Shown here piece after piece: positions 44,843-56,790 of a stretch of 64,000 bases of DNA. This DNA is from Hydnum rufescens UP504. Lineage: Eukaryota; Basidiomycota; Agaricomycetes; Cantharellales; Hydnaceae. The stretch spans positions 337,988 to 401,987 of the forward strand of contig MU128925.1 in assembly GCA_014904985.1 (NCBI GenBank), in the 5' to 3' direction. Positions within the stretch are counted from its first letter, which is position 1, and the number at the start of each line of letters is the position of its first letter. Made by a program: the position numbers and the translations under genes. The notes beneath the pieces are model-generated. The model did not search any database and had not been told where the DNA came from. It saw only the letters and a program-made list of their open reading frames with translations.

Positions 44843-47800
44843 TCGCTGGTAATGGGGGGGCTGGGACTGGGGAAGGTTTCGCAATAGGCGGGAAGGGAGG
44901 GGATGTCCATGTCACCAATAGCTGTGGGTATCCCTCTGGTATCCCCACTTCGCATTCCTTATTCATAGTTTTCTTTTTCAGACGGCTTGATCTCCTCGGA
45001 TGTGGCGACTCTGATGTCTCTTCCTCGAGCAGATGATGCGAGCTATGACTCTAACCGTAAGGGCGCTCCTCAGTCATGCCTCCAAGGCACACGCGTGGCT
45101 ATATTGGACGAGATTGTGTCATGGTTGGAGAATGAAAATAGAGAAACGCCACCTATATACTGGCTGAACGGTATGGCTGGAGTCGGCAAATCAACAATTG
45201 CGAAAACGGTGGCTGAACGAGCAGAGGAGGAGGGGATCCTTGGCGGGAGCTTCTTTTGCTCTCGAAGCAGCGGACCTTTACATGATCCGCGGCTCATCTT
45301 CCCGACAATTGCCTTTCAACTCGCTCAATCAGACGAATTTAAACAGGTTATCCTGGACGCCATACAAAGAAATATGACACTCGGGACAAAGCCACTTTCG
45401 TCTCAATTTCGGGGATTGATCTTAACGCCACTCCTCAAGGCGAAGCCGCGTCGGCGCGTGACGCTCATCATTCTTGATGCTCTCGATGAATGTGAGAAAA
45501 ACGGTGCGGTGGGAATTCTACGAGTCCTGTGTTCGCATGGGACCCAACTCCCATTTCTGCGGATCTTGATCACGAGTCGCTCGGAGCCCCATATACGGTC
45601 GGTGTTCGACGAGGTTCCAAACGTCACGAAGAGAATTCTTCATGATGTTGAATGTCAGGAGGACATTCGCTTTTACCTCCGCACTGAATTATCCAAGATC
45701 CCCCATAAATTTCGCCTTCCTAGTGGTTCCAACTGGGTGTCTGAAGACGAGATAAACTCACTAGCAGAGAGGTCAGGGAGCCTCTTCGTTTATGCAGCCA
45801 CGTCGATCCGATTCATTAATGACGATTATGTGCGAATGCCTCGGCGACAGCTAGACCTTATCCTTAACACCCAGGCTGCACAGGAAGCAGGGGCGACACC
45901 ATATACGCAACTGGACAGCCTTTATATGGGCGTGCTCCTTGATTCCCTCTCCCATTCTAACCCCGGAGACGTCGTGAAGCGCTTTCAACTCGTTATTGGG
46001 AGTATTGTTTTGTTGCGCGAGCCTCTCCCACTACGCTTCTTGTCACTGTTTGTGGAATGCAAAATGCACGTGATTCATGATGCCCTCTACCATCTCGGCT
46101 CGGTCATTATCCTGCCATCGAATGAGGATGAAGCCCCCATATCTATCACCCTTCGTTTCGGGAATTCATTATGGATCCTTCGCGATGCTCTGACGTGAGA
46201 TTCCTCATTCCCCGGGCCCCAAACCAGGAGCAGCGACATGCCATTCGGTGCTTCCGGCTCTTGGCGACATTCCTGAAACGGGATATAGCCGGGATCTCGG
46301 ATGCCTCGCTTCTGAACAAGGAGGTTGTTGGGTTGGAGGAGAAAGTGAGAGAAGCTGTATCGTCCGAAGTGCGGTATGCGTGTCGGTATTGGGCGTCACA
46401 TCTGTCGTGTGTGCAGTTGGGAGATGAGATGGTGGCGAAAGAACTGGAGAGGTTCTCTATGCGGTCCCTTTTATGGTGGTTCGAGGCGATGAGCCTCCTC
46501 GGCAGTGTGTCCACTGCTGTAAATTCGATAGAAGAGGCACACCGCTGGGTAGTAAGTGCATTTCAGGCTTTATCATTAAAAATTTGCTGATTGGACAATG
46601 ACAATGATGGCAGACAAAGTCAACATCCCAGTCAAATCTAGTTACAATGCTGGTGGACGCGCGACGGTTCATTTTTGCTCATGGCGAGGCGATCAGAGCA
46701 AGTGCACTGCATGTATATGAATCCGCTCTGCCATTTACACCGCATGACACTCTGCTGTACAAAGAGTATCACAATGAAGCAAGGAATTCATTCAGTGTGG
46801 TGCATGGGGTGGAGTCTGTGTGGCCGCAGGGCTTGAGTTGTTTACGCGGTCATTATGGGCCAGTTAGATTGATCACATATTCACCAGATGGCTCACGACT
46901 GGCTGCCGGCTCTCAGGATTTCACTGTGCGGCTGTGGGATGCAATGTCCAGTGCCCCCATTGCAACATTAAAAGGCCATTTGGACTCGGTTACATGCATT
47001 GCATTTTCTGCAAATGGCTTGCGACTGGCTTCAGGCTCATATGACAGCACTGTGCGGGTGTGGGATGGCACCCATGGTGCTCATGTTGGAACATTGTATG
47101 GTCATTCTCATGCGGTTACGTCCATTGCATTTTCACCAAATGGCTGGCAGATGGCTTCAGGCTCCAATGATTGCACTTTACGATTCTGGGATGCCAGGTT
47201 GGGTGCACCCATTGCTACACTACAAGGTCATTCTAAGGCCATCATGTCAATTGCATATTCCCCAGATGGCTCACAAATTGCTTCGGGCTCCTATGATTGC
47301 ACTGTGCAGTTATGGGATGTAATGACCCATACCCCCATTTTAACACTGAAGGGTCACTCTGATCCAGTTACCTTCATTGGATTTTCATCAAATGGCTTGC
47401 GATTGGCATCCAGCTCCTGGGATTGTACAGTGCGATTGTGGGATCCCAGGTCTGGTGCACTGATTGCAATAATGGAGGGCCGGATGGAGTGGGGGACATT
47501 TGTTGCATTTTCACCAAATGGTTTGCAGGTGGCTCTGGGCTCCAAGGATCACACTGTACAATTCTGGGATGCCATGTCAGGAGCACCAATTGCAAAACTG
47601 AAAGCACATTCTGCTGCAATTGTGTCAATTGCATATTCCCCAGATGGCTTGAAACTTGCTTTGGGCTCCAGTGATTGCACTGTGCAATTGTGGGATCTCA
47701 TGTCTTATGCACTCATCACAAGACTGGAAGGTCATATTGCATTGGTTGCATCCATTGCATTTTCACCAAATGGCTTCCAGATAGCATCAGGCTCCAATGA

Positions 47801-48701
47801 TTGCACTCTGCGATTATGGGATGTCATGTCCCACCCACCAATCACAACTCCAGAAAGTCATTCTCTCATGGTAATGTGCATTGCATTTTCACTAAATGGC
47901 TTGCAATTGGCTTCAGGGTCCAGGGATTGCACTGTGCGATTGTGGGATGCCATGTCAGGCAGGCCTATTGCAACCCTGAAAGGTCATTCTGCCCCAGTTA
48001 TGTGTGTTGCATTTTCCCTGGATGGCTTGCAACTAGCCTCAGGCTCCAGGGACTGCACAGTGCAATTGTGGGATGTCATGTCTGGTACATCCATTGCAAC
48101 CCTGAAAGGTCATAGTGCCTTGGTTTTGTCCTTCTCACCAAGGGGCTTGCAACTGGCCTCAGGCTCCCCTGACCACACTGTACAATTGTGGGATACTGTA
48201 TCAGGTGCACTCATTGCACAACCACCCCATCATTCTGCTGCAGTTACATCTATTGCATTTTCACCAGATGGTTCCCAACTGGCCTCAGGCTCCTCCCATG
48301 GTGTTGTGCAGCTGTGGGATATCATGTCTAGGGCACATATCATAATGAAGAAGGTTAATTCTGTACCTGTTCAGTCTCTTTCATTTTCACCAGATGGGTT
48401 GCAATTGGGTTCAAGATCCTTTGGGGGTGTTATGCACTGGTGGGATGCTATATCTGGTGCACCCATTGCAGAAGCACCTTCAGAAGTCTCTTCATTGCTT
48501 TGGTCTCGCAAGGGTCAATGGATATTACTGTTGCTTCTTCCAAGATATCATGCTAGACATGTTTGCTCCATTCCTCCCCATTATTCCCCCTGCACTGACA
48601 TTGCTGTTCCAAATTTGCAAGCCCCTTCTCGGGTTGCCTTTGGATGTGAGGATGGTCGCATTATCATTCTTGATGTTTCAAGGTCATATGTAAACTTGTA
48701 A
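44843..48701 (+). CDS. NLR-type receptor: glycine-rich N-terminus, NACHT, 13 WD40 repeats
   Basis: Fungal NLRs of this build are thought to act in non-self recognition and programmed cell death. Exon 44,843-about 44,930 gives a Gly-rich stretch (GNGGAGTGEGFAIGGKGG). After an intron ending at 44,981 comes the NACHT part: YWLNGMAGVGKSTIAKTVAE (P-loop, about 45,160-45,220) and LIILDALDECE (Walker B, about 45,470). IRFYLRTELSKIPHKF and REPLPLRFLSLF follow. The frame then shifts at a CCCCC run (46,136-46,140). One more C would give HIYHPSFREFIMDPSRCSDV, the usual continuation. An intron at about 46,556-46,615 joins TKSTSQSNLVTMLVDARRF. The last exon carries 13 WD40 repeats of 42 aa (about 46,845-48,480), one two residues shorter, then a degenerate end. 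The 5' end is not resolved. Confidence 0.85.
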
Positions 48702-49763
48702 ATCCATGCCAAGTACTTGTCATATCTCCATCCCTGTTATTTTTTTCTCATCAATTGGGGGCCTCATGTTTGTCTTTTCATTTAAGTGTCTGAGTGTTAG
48801 TTTGGTCACATCCAAACTAAGGAGTGATAAGGACTGGAAGGTGGAGGAGGTTCTAGATCCAATGGATTAGCCCAGTCCATGGGATTAAGACCATTCTGCC
48901 TAGCCTGACAAGCTAGGAGTTCCTGGAGGGTTAGGGTTTCTATGCCCACAAGGGCAAAGTAAGAGGGTTTAGTCATAGGACTGGGGGTCACACAGTGTGT
49001 AGTGCATAATGAACACATCCATGACTCTGTGAGATGGACAGTTGATGGTGGTAGAAAAGATATATTGAAATGGGTATTGCCATGGCTTTCCCTTACAGCT
49101 TATGTAACTAATGGAGGCTATCTAAGGAAGGTGGCAATTCCTGGGGCAGCACCAAACTCCCTGTGGGAGAAGCTTTCCACTGGTTTAGGATAGAAAATGA
49201 GAGGAAAGGGAGTAAAAGGGTTCTAGCTGCTAGGGAGCTGACCCCTGGATCCATAAGTCTACTGAAGTGGCTTGAGGGACTTTGACACCACTAACACTGA
49301 GTGCCACTGCTGTTGAGGCTGCAAACAGAAAAAGATATTAATAACCACATACATATCACAGAGAGATTGAAACTGAGGATCCTCCAACTGTGAAGGGCTA
49401 TAAATACTGGTCTCCTGAACACAGCCACCACATCCCCCAAGGCAACTCAGCACCACAGCCTCCCTGACTAACTGTCAGGAATGAATTGACATCTGCTTCT
49501 GCCCTTGGAGCTGCCCATCAGACTTTCACTCCCACACCATTATTATCATTGATGGCACTCATATCCTCATACACACTCACCTCCTCTCTTTCCCCAGCTG
49601 AGTCATGGGGCTCTCATTGTCCTTGCCATGATCATTGGCATTCTGGTTATCATTATTGCCCTTGTGTCATCAGGCCTGTTGAGATGGATATATGCTTGAT
49701 TACATAATGTGCATACTTAGTGTTCTCTCTCCTACATGTGCATTAAGCTTCTGCTATAGGAGA
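48702..49763. other. Low-CpG repeat-like flank of the NLR
   Basis: No complete gene. At 49,597-49,699 a plus-strand exon-like stretch follows CTTTCCCCAG. It encodes SHGALIVLAMIIGILVIIIA then LVSSGLLRWIYA and a stop, a good single membrane helix near a C-terminus. I found no partner exon, so it is noted rather than called. Confidence 0.4.
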
Positions 49764-50900
49764 AAGGTTGGGAGCTCTGATGACTGTCAAATAAAATTCT
49801 GATTAAGCCAGTGTGTGGATAGGAGACTGTATTTCTGTTGTGATTCAATGGGCTGGTTTGCTCTAATGGTTGATTGCTCTCTAAGATGTGTATGGTATTC
49901 AGTAGAGAATAAGATTGTGAGATGCTTGTAAAAAGGCTTATACATGTTGTGTTGGATCATTTACTGATATTTGTGTGTACCTATTTGTGTCCTTCTGGTC
50001 AAAATGCAGATTTCTAGAGAGTTCTAGACTAGTATATGCTTGATTAGTGCGTTGATGTGTTTCTTTCTTCTTTCTTAGAGACTTGACTTGAACTTTGTTA
50101 TTGCTTACTTTTCCTTGGATGTCCAGCAACTCTAACTTTAGGTTCTGCAACTATCCTTGGCTTTAGTATTTCATGTAGAGGGCTTCCAGTGACTTAGTCT
50201 CAACAACCTTGTAGATGACTTAGCTCCAGATGGCTTTAGATTAGTACTTTCTTTAGACACAAACATATTTGTAGACAGTAGTTGATTTCCAGTAGTGAGG
50301 AGATGAGGGGATACAAGGAAATCTACCAGCTTTTATACCCTTTCAAGGTGGCTGTGTTTGAAGAGAAATGACTCACTCATATGTGAGTCATATGCAAGAA
50401 CCAAAGAGAAAATGGAGGTGTGAGTCATATGTGAGTCATATACAGAACAATAGGGTTGTGAAAGGAGGTGTTGCCTTAGTCCCTGTGAAGTCTTGGGAGT
50501 CATTTTGTGGCAATGGGAGATGAAATTAAAGGATATTTCTGAGTTCTTTGGAGATTAATTGCTCATAGTCCAGTGGTCAAAGTGCTGGTCACTTAGTTGA
50601 TAATGGGAGCAAGTGCATGGGGTTGGATTTGATACAGAGACAACAGTTTGCATCCATGATAGGCATGCTTGGTATCATTCAATGTGGATTTTCAACAGCT
50701 TTCCAGGCATGGTAATTCTGAGTGGATTGGATGTGAACTGACCGAGAAATTTGTAAAATATGGGGGAATGGAGATTTTTGACAGTAAAATCAATCTGGAG
50801 AGTGCTATTTTGATCTGTTTGACTTGCTTTTGGTATCATTTGAAAGGTGTGATTTTCAGCTTTCTAAGTGTTATATGGGCAAGTGTCTCTGATCAAAACT
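49764..50900 (-). mobile_element. Dispersed element, copy 2 (inverted)
   Basis: Reverse complement of most of 13,498-14,996. Shared features are GGACATCCAAGGAAAAGTAAGC (50,105-50,126), the TATA box as TTTTATA at 50,331-50,337, TGACTCA/TGAGTCA sites, and the CCCATATAACACTTAGAAAGC block (50,862-50,882). It has fewer of the 120-150 bp subrepeats than copy 1. No coding domain is seen. Confidence 0.75.
50331..50438 (-). promoter_or_regulatory. Element promoter: TATA box and four TGACTCA sites
   Basis: TATAAAA (minus) at 50,337-50,331. TGACTCA cores at 50,369-50,375, 50,384-50,390, 50,421-50,427 and 50,432-50,438. Spacing to the TATA box is similar to copy 1, which supports conserved use by a bZIP factor. 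Confidence 0.55.
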
Positions 50901-52176
50901 GATGGAGTAATCAAACAAATTCAGTTTCTGTGCACAGTGATATGGCCAGTGTGACATGTGACATATCACTAAGATTGTAACACTACAGTATGCCGGATGA
51001 TGCAATCACATAGCAGATAGTGATGATGACAGTGCCAATGATGAAAATAGGCAGGAATAAGTCTGACTACATTGATTAGAGTCCAGACAAGTGGCAGAAG
51101 GACAAGCACAAGCTCTGAGGAGGGCACAGGCCCTATTTCCATATATGGTAACTCAATTCAATTTGTTCGCCCAGCCATTGTGACCTGTGACCGGACCCCT
51201 TTTAAGTCTTGTCGGGGGGGTCTTGTGACCTGTGACCACGACCTAAGGTCCCAACACTACAGTAATATGAGGCGGAAGAGGGAAGCCCCGGCCATTACAG
51301 CGAAGCGATTAGAATGCTCCTTCACAATAGATCAAAGTTTCAGAGCGAAATCAAGGGGCCGTTCATCTATCCACTGCAGAGTTTCGGTCCTACGCTAAAG
51401 TGTCATCATCCAAGACGACAGTAAGGTAAAAGATCACCTCTCGGACACAAAATGAACTGTGGGATTGGCTTCATCTGCCGAACATCCACTGCCCTAGACA
51501 TGCCACGTTGAATACTCCAAAGGGGGGCAGTGTTGAGGGAAAGTTCCCTCGAACCGCCAGATACCGCAGATAGAAGGGCGAGACATTTAAGGTGGTGGTC
51601 CCTTTCAGGGAACTCCTCCATAAATACTGCAAAGACGAACTGTGGACTCAGTCGATTCACGGGAGCAGCTGCATTATATGCCTTCAGCTGTTTCCGCATT
51701 ACGCGGAGTTGGATCTATTGTCACAAGATAGTGTTCCACCTACGGTGAAGGCCAATGAAACAGCATCGCACGGCCGTGTCTCGCCTTTGTGGCTGTGCAA
51801 AGGCCGTTCGTAAGTTGCCGCTGTGCTGATGCGACTATCTGCTGTGCCAGCCAAAGCGAAGTCAAGCTCCCTACTACTGTATTGCCGATATTCCGAAGCC
51901 TAGCCGTGGATAATGTTGGACATAAGGGCTTGACGCGTGTGGTGGGCAGAGGTTGGTGCCTTTATTACTCCCTCCGTATTTTCAATTGATGACAAAGGAT
52001 GACCTCACATGACCGAAGAAGGGGACTCGCGATCGATTCAGGTACTGTACTCTAATTTTGCTTAGTATAAGTACTGTTGACTAATAAGTTAGGAGGGGGT
52101 CCCGCACTCCCCCGTAGTCTGCTTTTCAGCACAACGCTGGACCCACTTTCTCTACTGCTTTCCTCAGGAAAAGGCC
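50901..52176. other. Repeat border and promoter side of the transcription factor
   Basis: GTGACCTGTGACC is repeated at 51,180 and 51,227. An open stretch at 51,592-51,813 (plus) has no family I know. The last few hundred bases should hold the promoter of the next gene. Confidence 0.4.
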
Positions 52177-55100
52177 ATGAATACTTATATGCCTCACAGA
52201 AACCTGGATTCTTTCGTTTATCCCACTTCTAATTCCGCTTCATTGTCCACGACCTCCGCCCCGCATTATCCCGTCTTGGCAGACGTCCGCGACGCCTCAT
52301 CTAGCTCGATGAGCTCCTCTAAACGACCTGCGAGTGGTCTCGAATGTGACAGTGCAGAATCGTCTTCGCGCAAGAAAGCAAAGAAAGAAAGCGAGACGAG
52401 CGATGCTGGTGATGGCGACCGTGAGGACGCCGACGAGGAGGCCCGAAATCTTGCGAAGACTCAGCGCAAGGTAAAGGCGACAAGGGGTTCTCGGTCCGTT
52501 TCCCCCTCCCACTTCATATCCACCGAACATCTTATGTACTCACAGCATCACAAATATTTAGTGCCTGTACAGTATGTCGCCGTTTCAAGATGAAATGCGT
52601 GGGTGCGGAGAATGGCCTTCCTTGTAAACGGTGCATCACCGGGAAACATCAGTGCATATTCGAGGAGTCCAATCGTGGCAAGCGATCCTCCAAAAAGCAC
52701 GAGGTCCTCACCAAGTCCCTCAAAAAAATGGAGCTCACCCTGGAGACTGTCATGCGTAGTCTCAACAATCCAAATATCGGGTCTATCGTCGCGGCGGGTG
52801 GGCTACCACTTCCATTATCTCAAGAAGGCAGGTGCCCAAGTCCAAAGCCGATGGACACATACAATGGCCCTTCTGCCCCCACCGACTCCCCTCAGCCCTT
52901 GACACCGTCTCTCCAGAATGAGCTGACACAAAAAACCGAAACACTCAATTCCCACTCCGTAGTCATACAATCTCCCCCTTCTCCCCATCGTGACTCACTT
53001 GCTTTGAGTGGCCAAATGCCTACACCCGCCAGTCAGATACCCCTCAGTCCCCGGCTCAACTCCTTGCCCAACAATTCTCTCAATCCGTTAGGATTACTGG
53101 CGGAGGCTTCCTTGGCCACGAACCGCCGCGATCGCGATGATGAACTACTGGAAGAGGCTGTGAATGGTCCGGCCCCTCATGTTCCCAAATCGGACCCGAA
53201 GGGCAAGGTTGGCGTTGCAAGCGATGCATATTTCCGACCAGGTGTGTAAACTTATTCTATTAATTAATCTTACTAATGATCCGAGTAGGGCCCTTCAATA
53301 TTCTTCCTCTCCGTCGACTGGTCATTGAACGGCAGGTGCAGCCCGAGATGCTCACTTTTACATCAACAGACGAGGTCATTGACTTATTCAAAATGTGAGA
53401 GTTCTGCCAAGTCCCCGGAACTCTATTTTTTACGTGCATTTTTCTCGCCTCCCATATAGTTTCTTTGACTATATGAACCCGCACTGTCCCGTTCTTAGTC
53501 CAGATTTCCACACACCTTCCTTGGTCTGCTCGCGTAGTCCATTTTTGCTCACCGTCAGTGAGTATAGCAATTGTTTTCCATTGTAGGGATGCAGTCTGAG
53601 GGAGTTGCATAGTCTGCGCCATTGCATCCAAGTTTTACACCGCACGGCCGGACCTTCATTCACGTTTGAACCAGATAGCGAAGAGACTGGCTTTCAGTGT
53701 TATAGAGCAAGGGTATAAGAGTTTAGAGGTATGATCAGTTTAGGGTTCTTCCCTAGCATTTCTTACTCTCTTGTTCAATAAGATCGTTCAAGCCTACCTC
53801 CTCCTGGTCCTTTGGGGTTGTGGGCCCGTGGAACGCTTCGAGCAAGATAAGACATGGTTATTATTAGGTACGTTTCCTAGTCTCTCCAAGGTAGAGTGTT
53901 ATTTATTATTGCCCCGTTACCTTCTGGGCAGGCGTGGCGATCCGGTGAGTTTATCCCCAAAATTACACTCGATGCATCTTTGGAGAATTTTCATGGCTCC
54001 AGGATGGCGACAGATATAAACCTGCACCGAAAGGGAACCGCTTTGTCTGCCGAGGCAACTCGAACTGAGTGGAGGGCACGAGAGCGAGAACTGCGCAATC
54101 GCGAACGAACCTGGATGTGTGTTGCTTCTAAAGCTTGTGATTGGTGTCGTAGCTAACGTGTCATGATACCCCTTGTAGTATTTGCTACACCTTGGACCGT
54201 AGCTTTAGTGCTCAAATGGGGAAACCACATTCAATTCTTGAAGAGTATGCTTTAATCACCAGCCCTCTCGTAATTTATTTCCAACTCGTATTCTTCCTAG
54301 TTCTCTCATTGGGAATTCTGAGTCATGGTATACCTTACCCGAAACTCAGCCTAACGATGCTGGGCTCGTTTCCTATACGGTTCGTGTGATCTAGATCTCC
54401 TTAACGCGGCCGTATTTCTAACGTTTTCGAAAGGAATTGCATCGGATATTGTCGCGAAGTTTAGATTTCTTGTACTCGAATACGAGTTCTCCGTCTGGAT
54501 TGGTCACTGACACAGATTACCCCCTCGTCATTAAAACGATCGAATCCCAGATCTTCTCTTGGAATGATCGCTGGAGTATCGTGCGAGATCGTAAGAGGGA
54601 AAATACTATCTGGTCATGTATTCACTCACGTTATTGCATCATCCTCAGAGTCCGAGGGTTGGACCGGACTCGTATACGTGAAATTGATCATGCGGTTCTA
54701 TTTGAACTACTCGATGCTGGTCGTCAACTCATTCGGACTGCAAAATGCACTCGAGCGTGCGCCTCTCGATGTGGCACACTTCTTCGGACGATGTCATTCC
54801 TCTGCAAAGACCTGCGTTATTGTCATTCGCGATGAACTTGGTCCGCAAGGCTATCTCCGATACGCGCCAGACTCACATTTCGTGTTGACGTCTTATGCCG
54901 TGTTGACATTACTAAAGGCCCGTATTGAGTGCTTTCATCTGTTCTTGATATTTCCATTTACCATTCACTGTTCAGCTCATACGCACCGAGTTCCAACCAT
55001 ATATGGAGGACGAGCAGCAGACTTTGACCCTAGTGAATGATGTCATCGACACATTTCAGTCTGTGGCTGTCAGTCCGTCCCACACTCCCGCACTGTACAG

Positions 55101-55790
55101 TGCCTTCCTTCGTGCTGTCGTCTCTAGTCGTACTAGCACGAGTGGCCATTCATCCCCACGACAGGCGATAGCAAATGGTTGTGAAACTCTGCCCCCCGTG
55201 GATCCGCACGCTCACGGACATGATCTTTCGGGCTCTCCCCCCGCTACGGCATCCGGCCTCGGTCCCGGTGTGTTCGAGGATGAACACCAATTCGGAGATG
55301 GGGCGCTGGGGTTCAAGATGCTTCCTCCTCCCCATAGTGCCACTGATGGGACTGGGGCGGCAGGTCCTGGGTGTGATCCTCCGTGGGGAAATATTCCAGC
55401 CACACCTGTCCTTGTTCGTGAGGATGGGGAAACGGACTTACAGAATCCGTTGTCGTTCCAGGTGCCGGCCCAGTCTACGAGTGCCGATGACTTTGGATCC
55501 ATGTCGATGGACAATATCTTCTCTGGTGGTTTCTGGGATAATGTCGTCATTCCCGGTACGTTCCCATGTGCTTAAAAATTCAAACTCATCCCGACTCCTG
55601 ATATGCCGTAATGGCTTTTGTAGGCTATTCCAGCGGCCTGGAAGGTCTCAGCGGGGGATTCGTCTATGGAAAGGGGGAGAGTGGAATATTCACCCCCCGT
55701 CGATATTCTCCAGAACCAGGAACGCCGCCTGCCATCTATGGCATTGTCACCAAGGTGTTCCCTGTGGCCCCCAACGTCCCAGTATCCTGA
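52177..55790 (+). CDS. Zn2Cys6 transcription factor with fungal-specific domain
   Basis: Starts MNTYMPHRNLDSFVYPTSNS. An acidic, Lys-rich stretch precedes the zinc cluster ACTVCRRFKMKC...GLPCKRCITGKHQC (about 52,563-52,650), the six-Cys DNA-binding motif, followed by a basic linker and a short coiled coil (LTKSLKKMELTLETVMRSL). The fungal_trans middle domain is spread over several exons: GPFNILPLRRLVIERQ, FFDYMNPHCPVLSPDFHT, ICAIASKFYTARPDLHSRLN, AYLLLVLWGCGPVERFEQDK, AIRMATDINLHRKGTALSAE and YTLDRSFSAQMGKPHSI. A Ser/Pro-rich tail ends VAPNVPVS at 55,790. The frame at the intron before ACTVC is one base off with the best GT-AG sites, so that border or a base call is wrong. The target genes are unknown. 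Confidence 0.85.
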
Positions 55791-55890
55791 AGTTCCTCCT
55801 TCGCTCTCTCGCCCCTTTCACGTGTATACCATCCAATTTCTCTCTCCTTTCTCTCTTAGACCGAATCATCTCTCGGTGACCTATTTCTCT

Positions 55891-56180
55891 CATTCGCGCG
55901 TGTCATGATGATATGTTATAGTTACTTTACCTTGTCATTCCCTTTCGTCACGTTGAACAAACGCACACCCTATGATGTGGACAACTAAACAGGACCCCGG
56001 TCAGCTCCAGTAGAGGTTCGAAGGTAAATCATTCGCACGTATCATGCGTCGATGATATGTTATGATTACTCTTGCCTTACCATTCCCTTCCGTCACGTCG
56101 AACGAACACACATCCTACGATGTGGCACAAATAAAAATAAACAGGACCCCGGTCAGTTCTAGCAGAGGTTCGAAGGTAAA
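55891..56180. repeat. Tandem duplication of about 140 bp
   Basis: Copies at about 55,891-56,025 and 56,028-56,180 share GATGATATGTTAT, CATTCCCTT, CGTCACGT, ACAGGACCCCGGTCAG and AGAGGTTCGAAGGTAAA. They differ by scattered substitutions. They lie just after the transcription factor and may include its 3' end. Confidence 0.85.
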
Positions 56181-56790
56181 GCCCCTGAATCTGGGGTCGA
56201 GAAGTGTGGAGCCCCAGAATTGCTGTAATTTCTATTCGATTAATGGACGAACCGCTGGTAATTTACTGTTATCTTCCGAGGAAAGAAGGGACCTGCCCCT
56301 ATTAGTGCTATAGTATGATTTTGCGGGTCAAGCAAGTGAGCCTCGGAGGCAAGCGTTGAAACGTGAGCAGTTTGAGTGTGGATGCAGGAAGATCTTGCTT
56401 GGTACCGCACCCAAGAATTTGCGCAATGGTATCGGGGACGCAAGAGCCTCTCGAAGGATCCATTCGATTCCTGGGAGCCCGGATTAGGCGCCCGGGCCTT
56501 TTTCAACATCACCCACTCTAATTGCCCCATAACTCCATGTTTTCCAGTTAGATATGTTAGATATGGGCTAAGGGCGAACGGGTACGCAATGCATTCCATA
56601 TTATAATTACATAATAATCTATAATAATTCCCAAACACATGTACTTGCACCGAAGAAATATTCGACTTATGCTTCATTTTCCCCTAGTGAGGAAAGCTAG
56701 TCGCAAGGGAATGTGGCTGTACTCAGCATGGTCACGGCAGTGTCACACGGAAACCCTTGCGGAAACCGCCGTGGGGCGGCAGTTTATTTT

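Noticed and set aside
13498..50900. A giant transposon bounded by the two inverted element copies
   Set aside because: The 35 kb between them holds mostly ordinary conserved genes (RAD16, GH27, SS18-like, SH3), no captain-type recombinase is seen, and the copies are readily explained as two insertions of a dispersed repeat.
56005..56025. tRNA B-box-like GGTTCGAAGG
   Set aside because: No A box at the right distance and no cloverleaf could be drawn; the motif is part of a tandem repeat.
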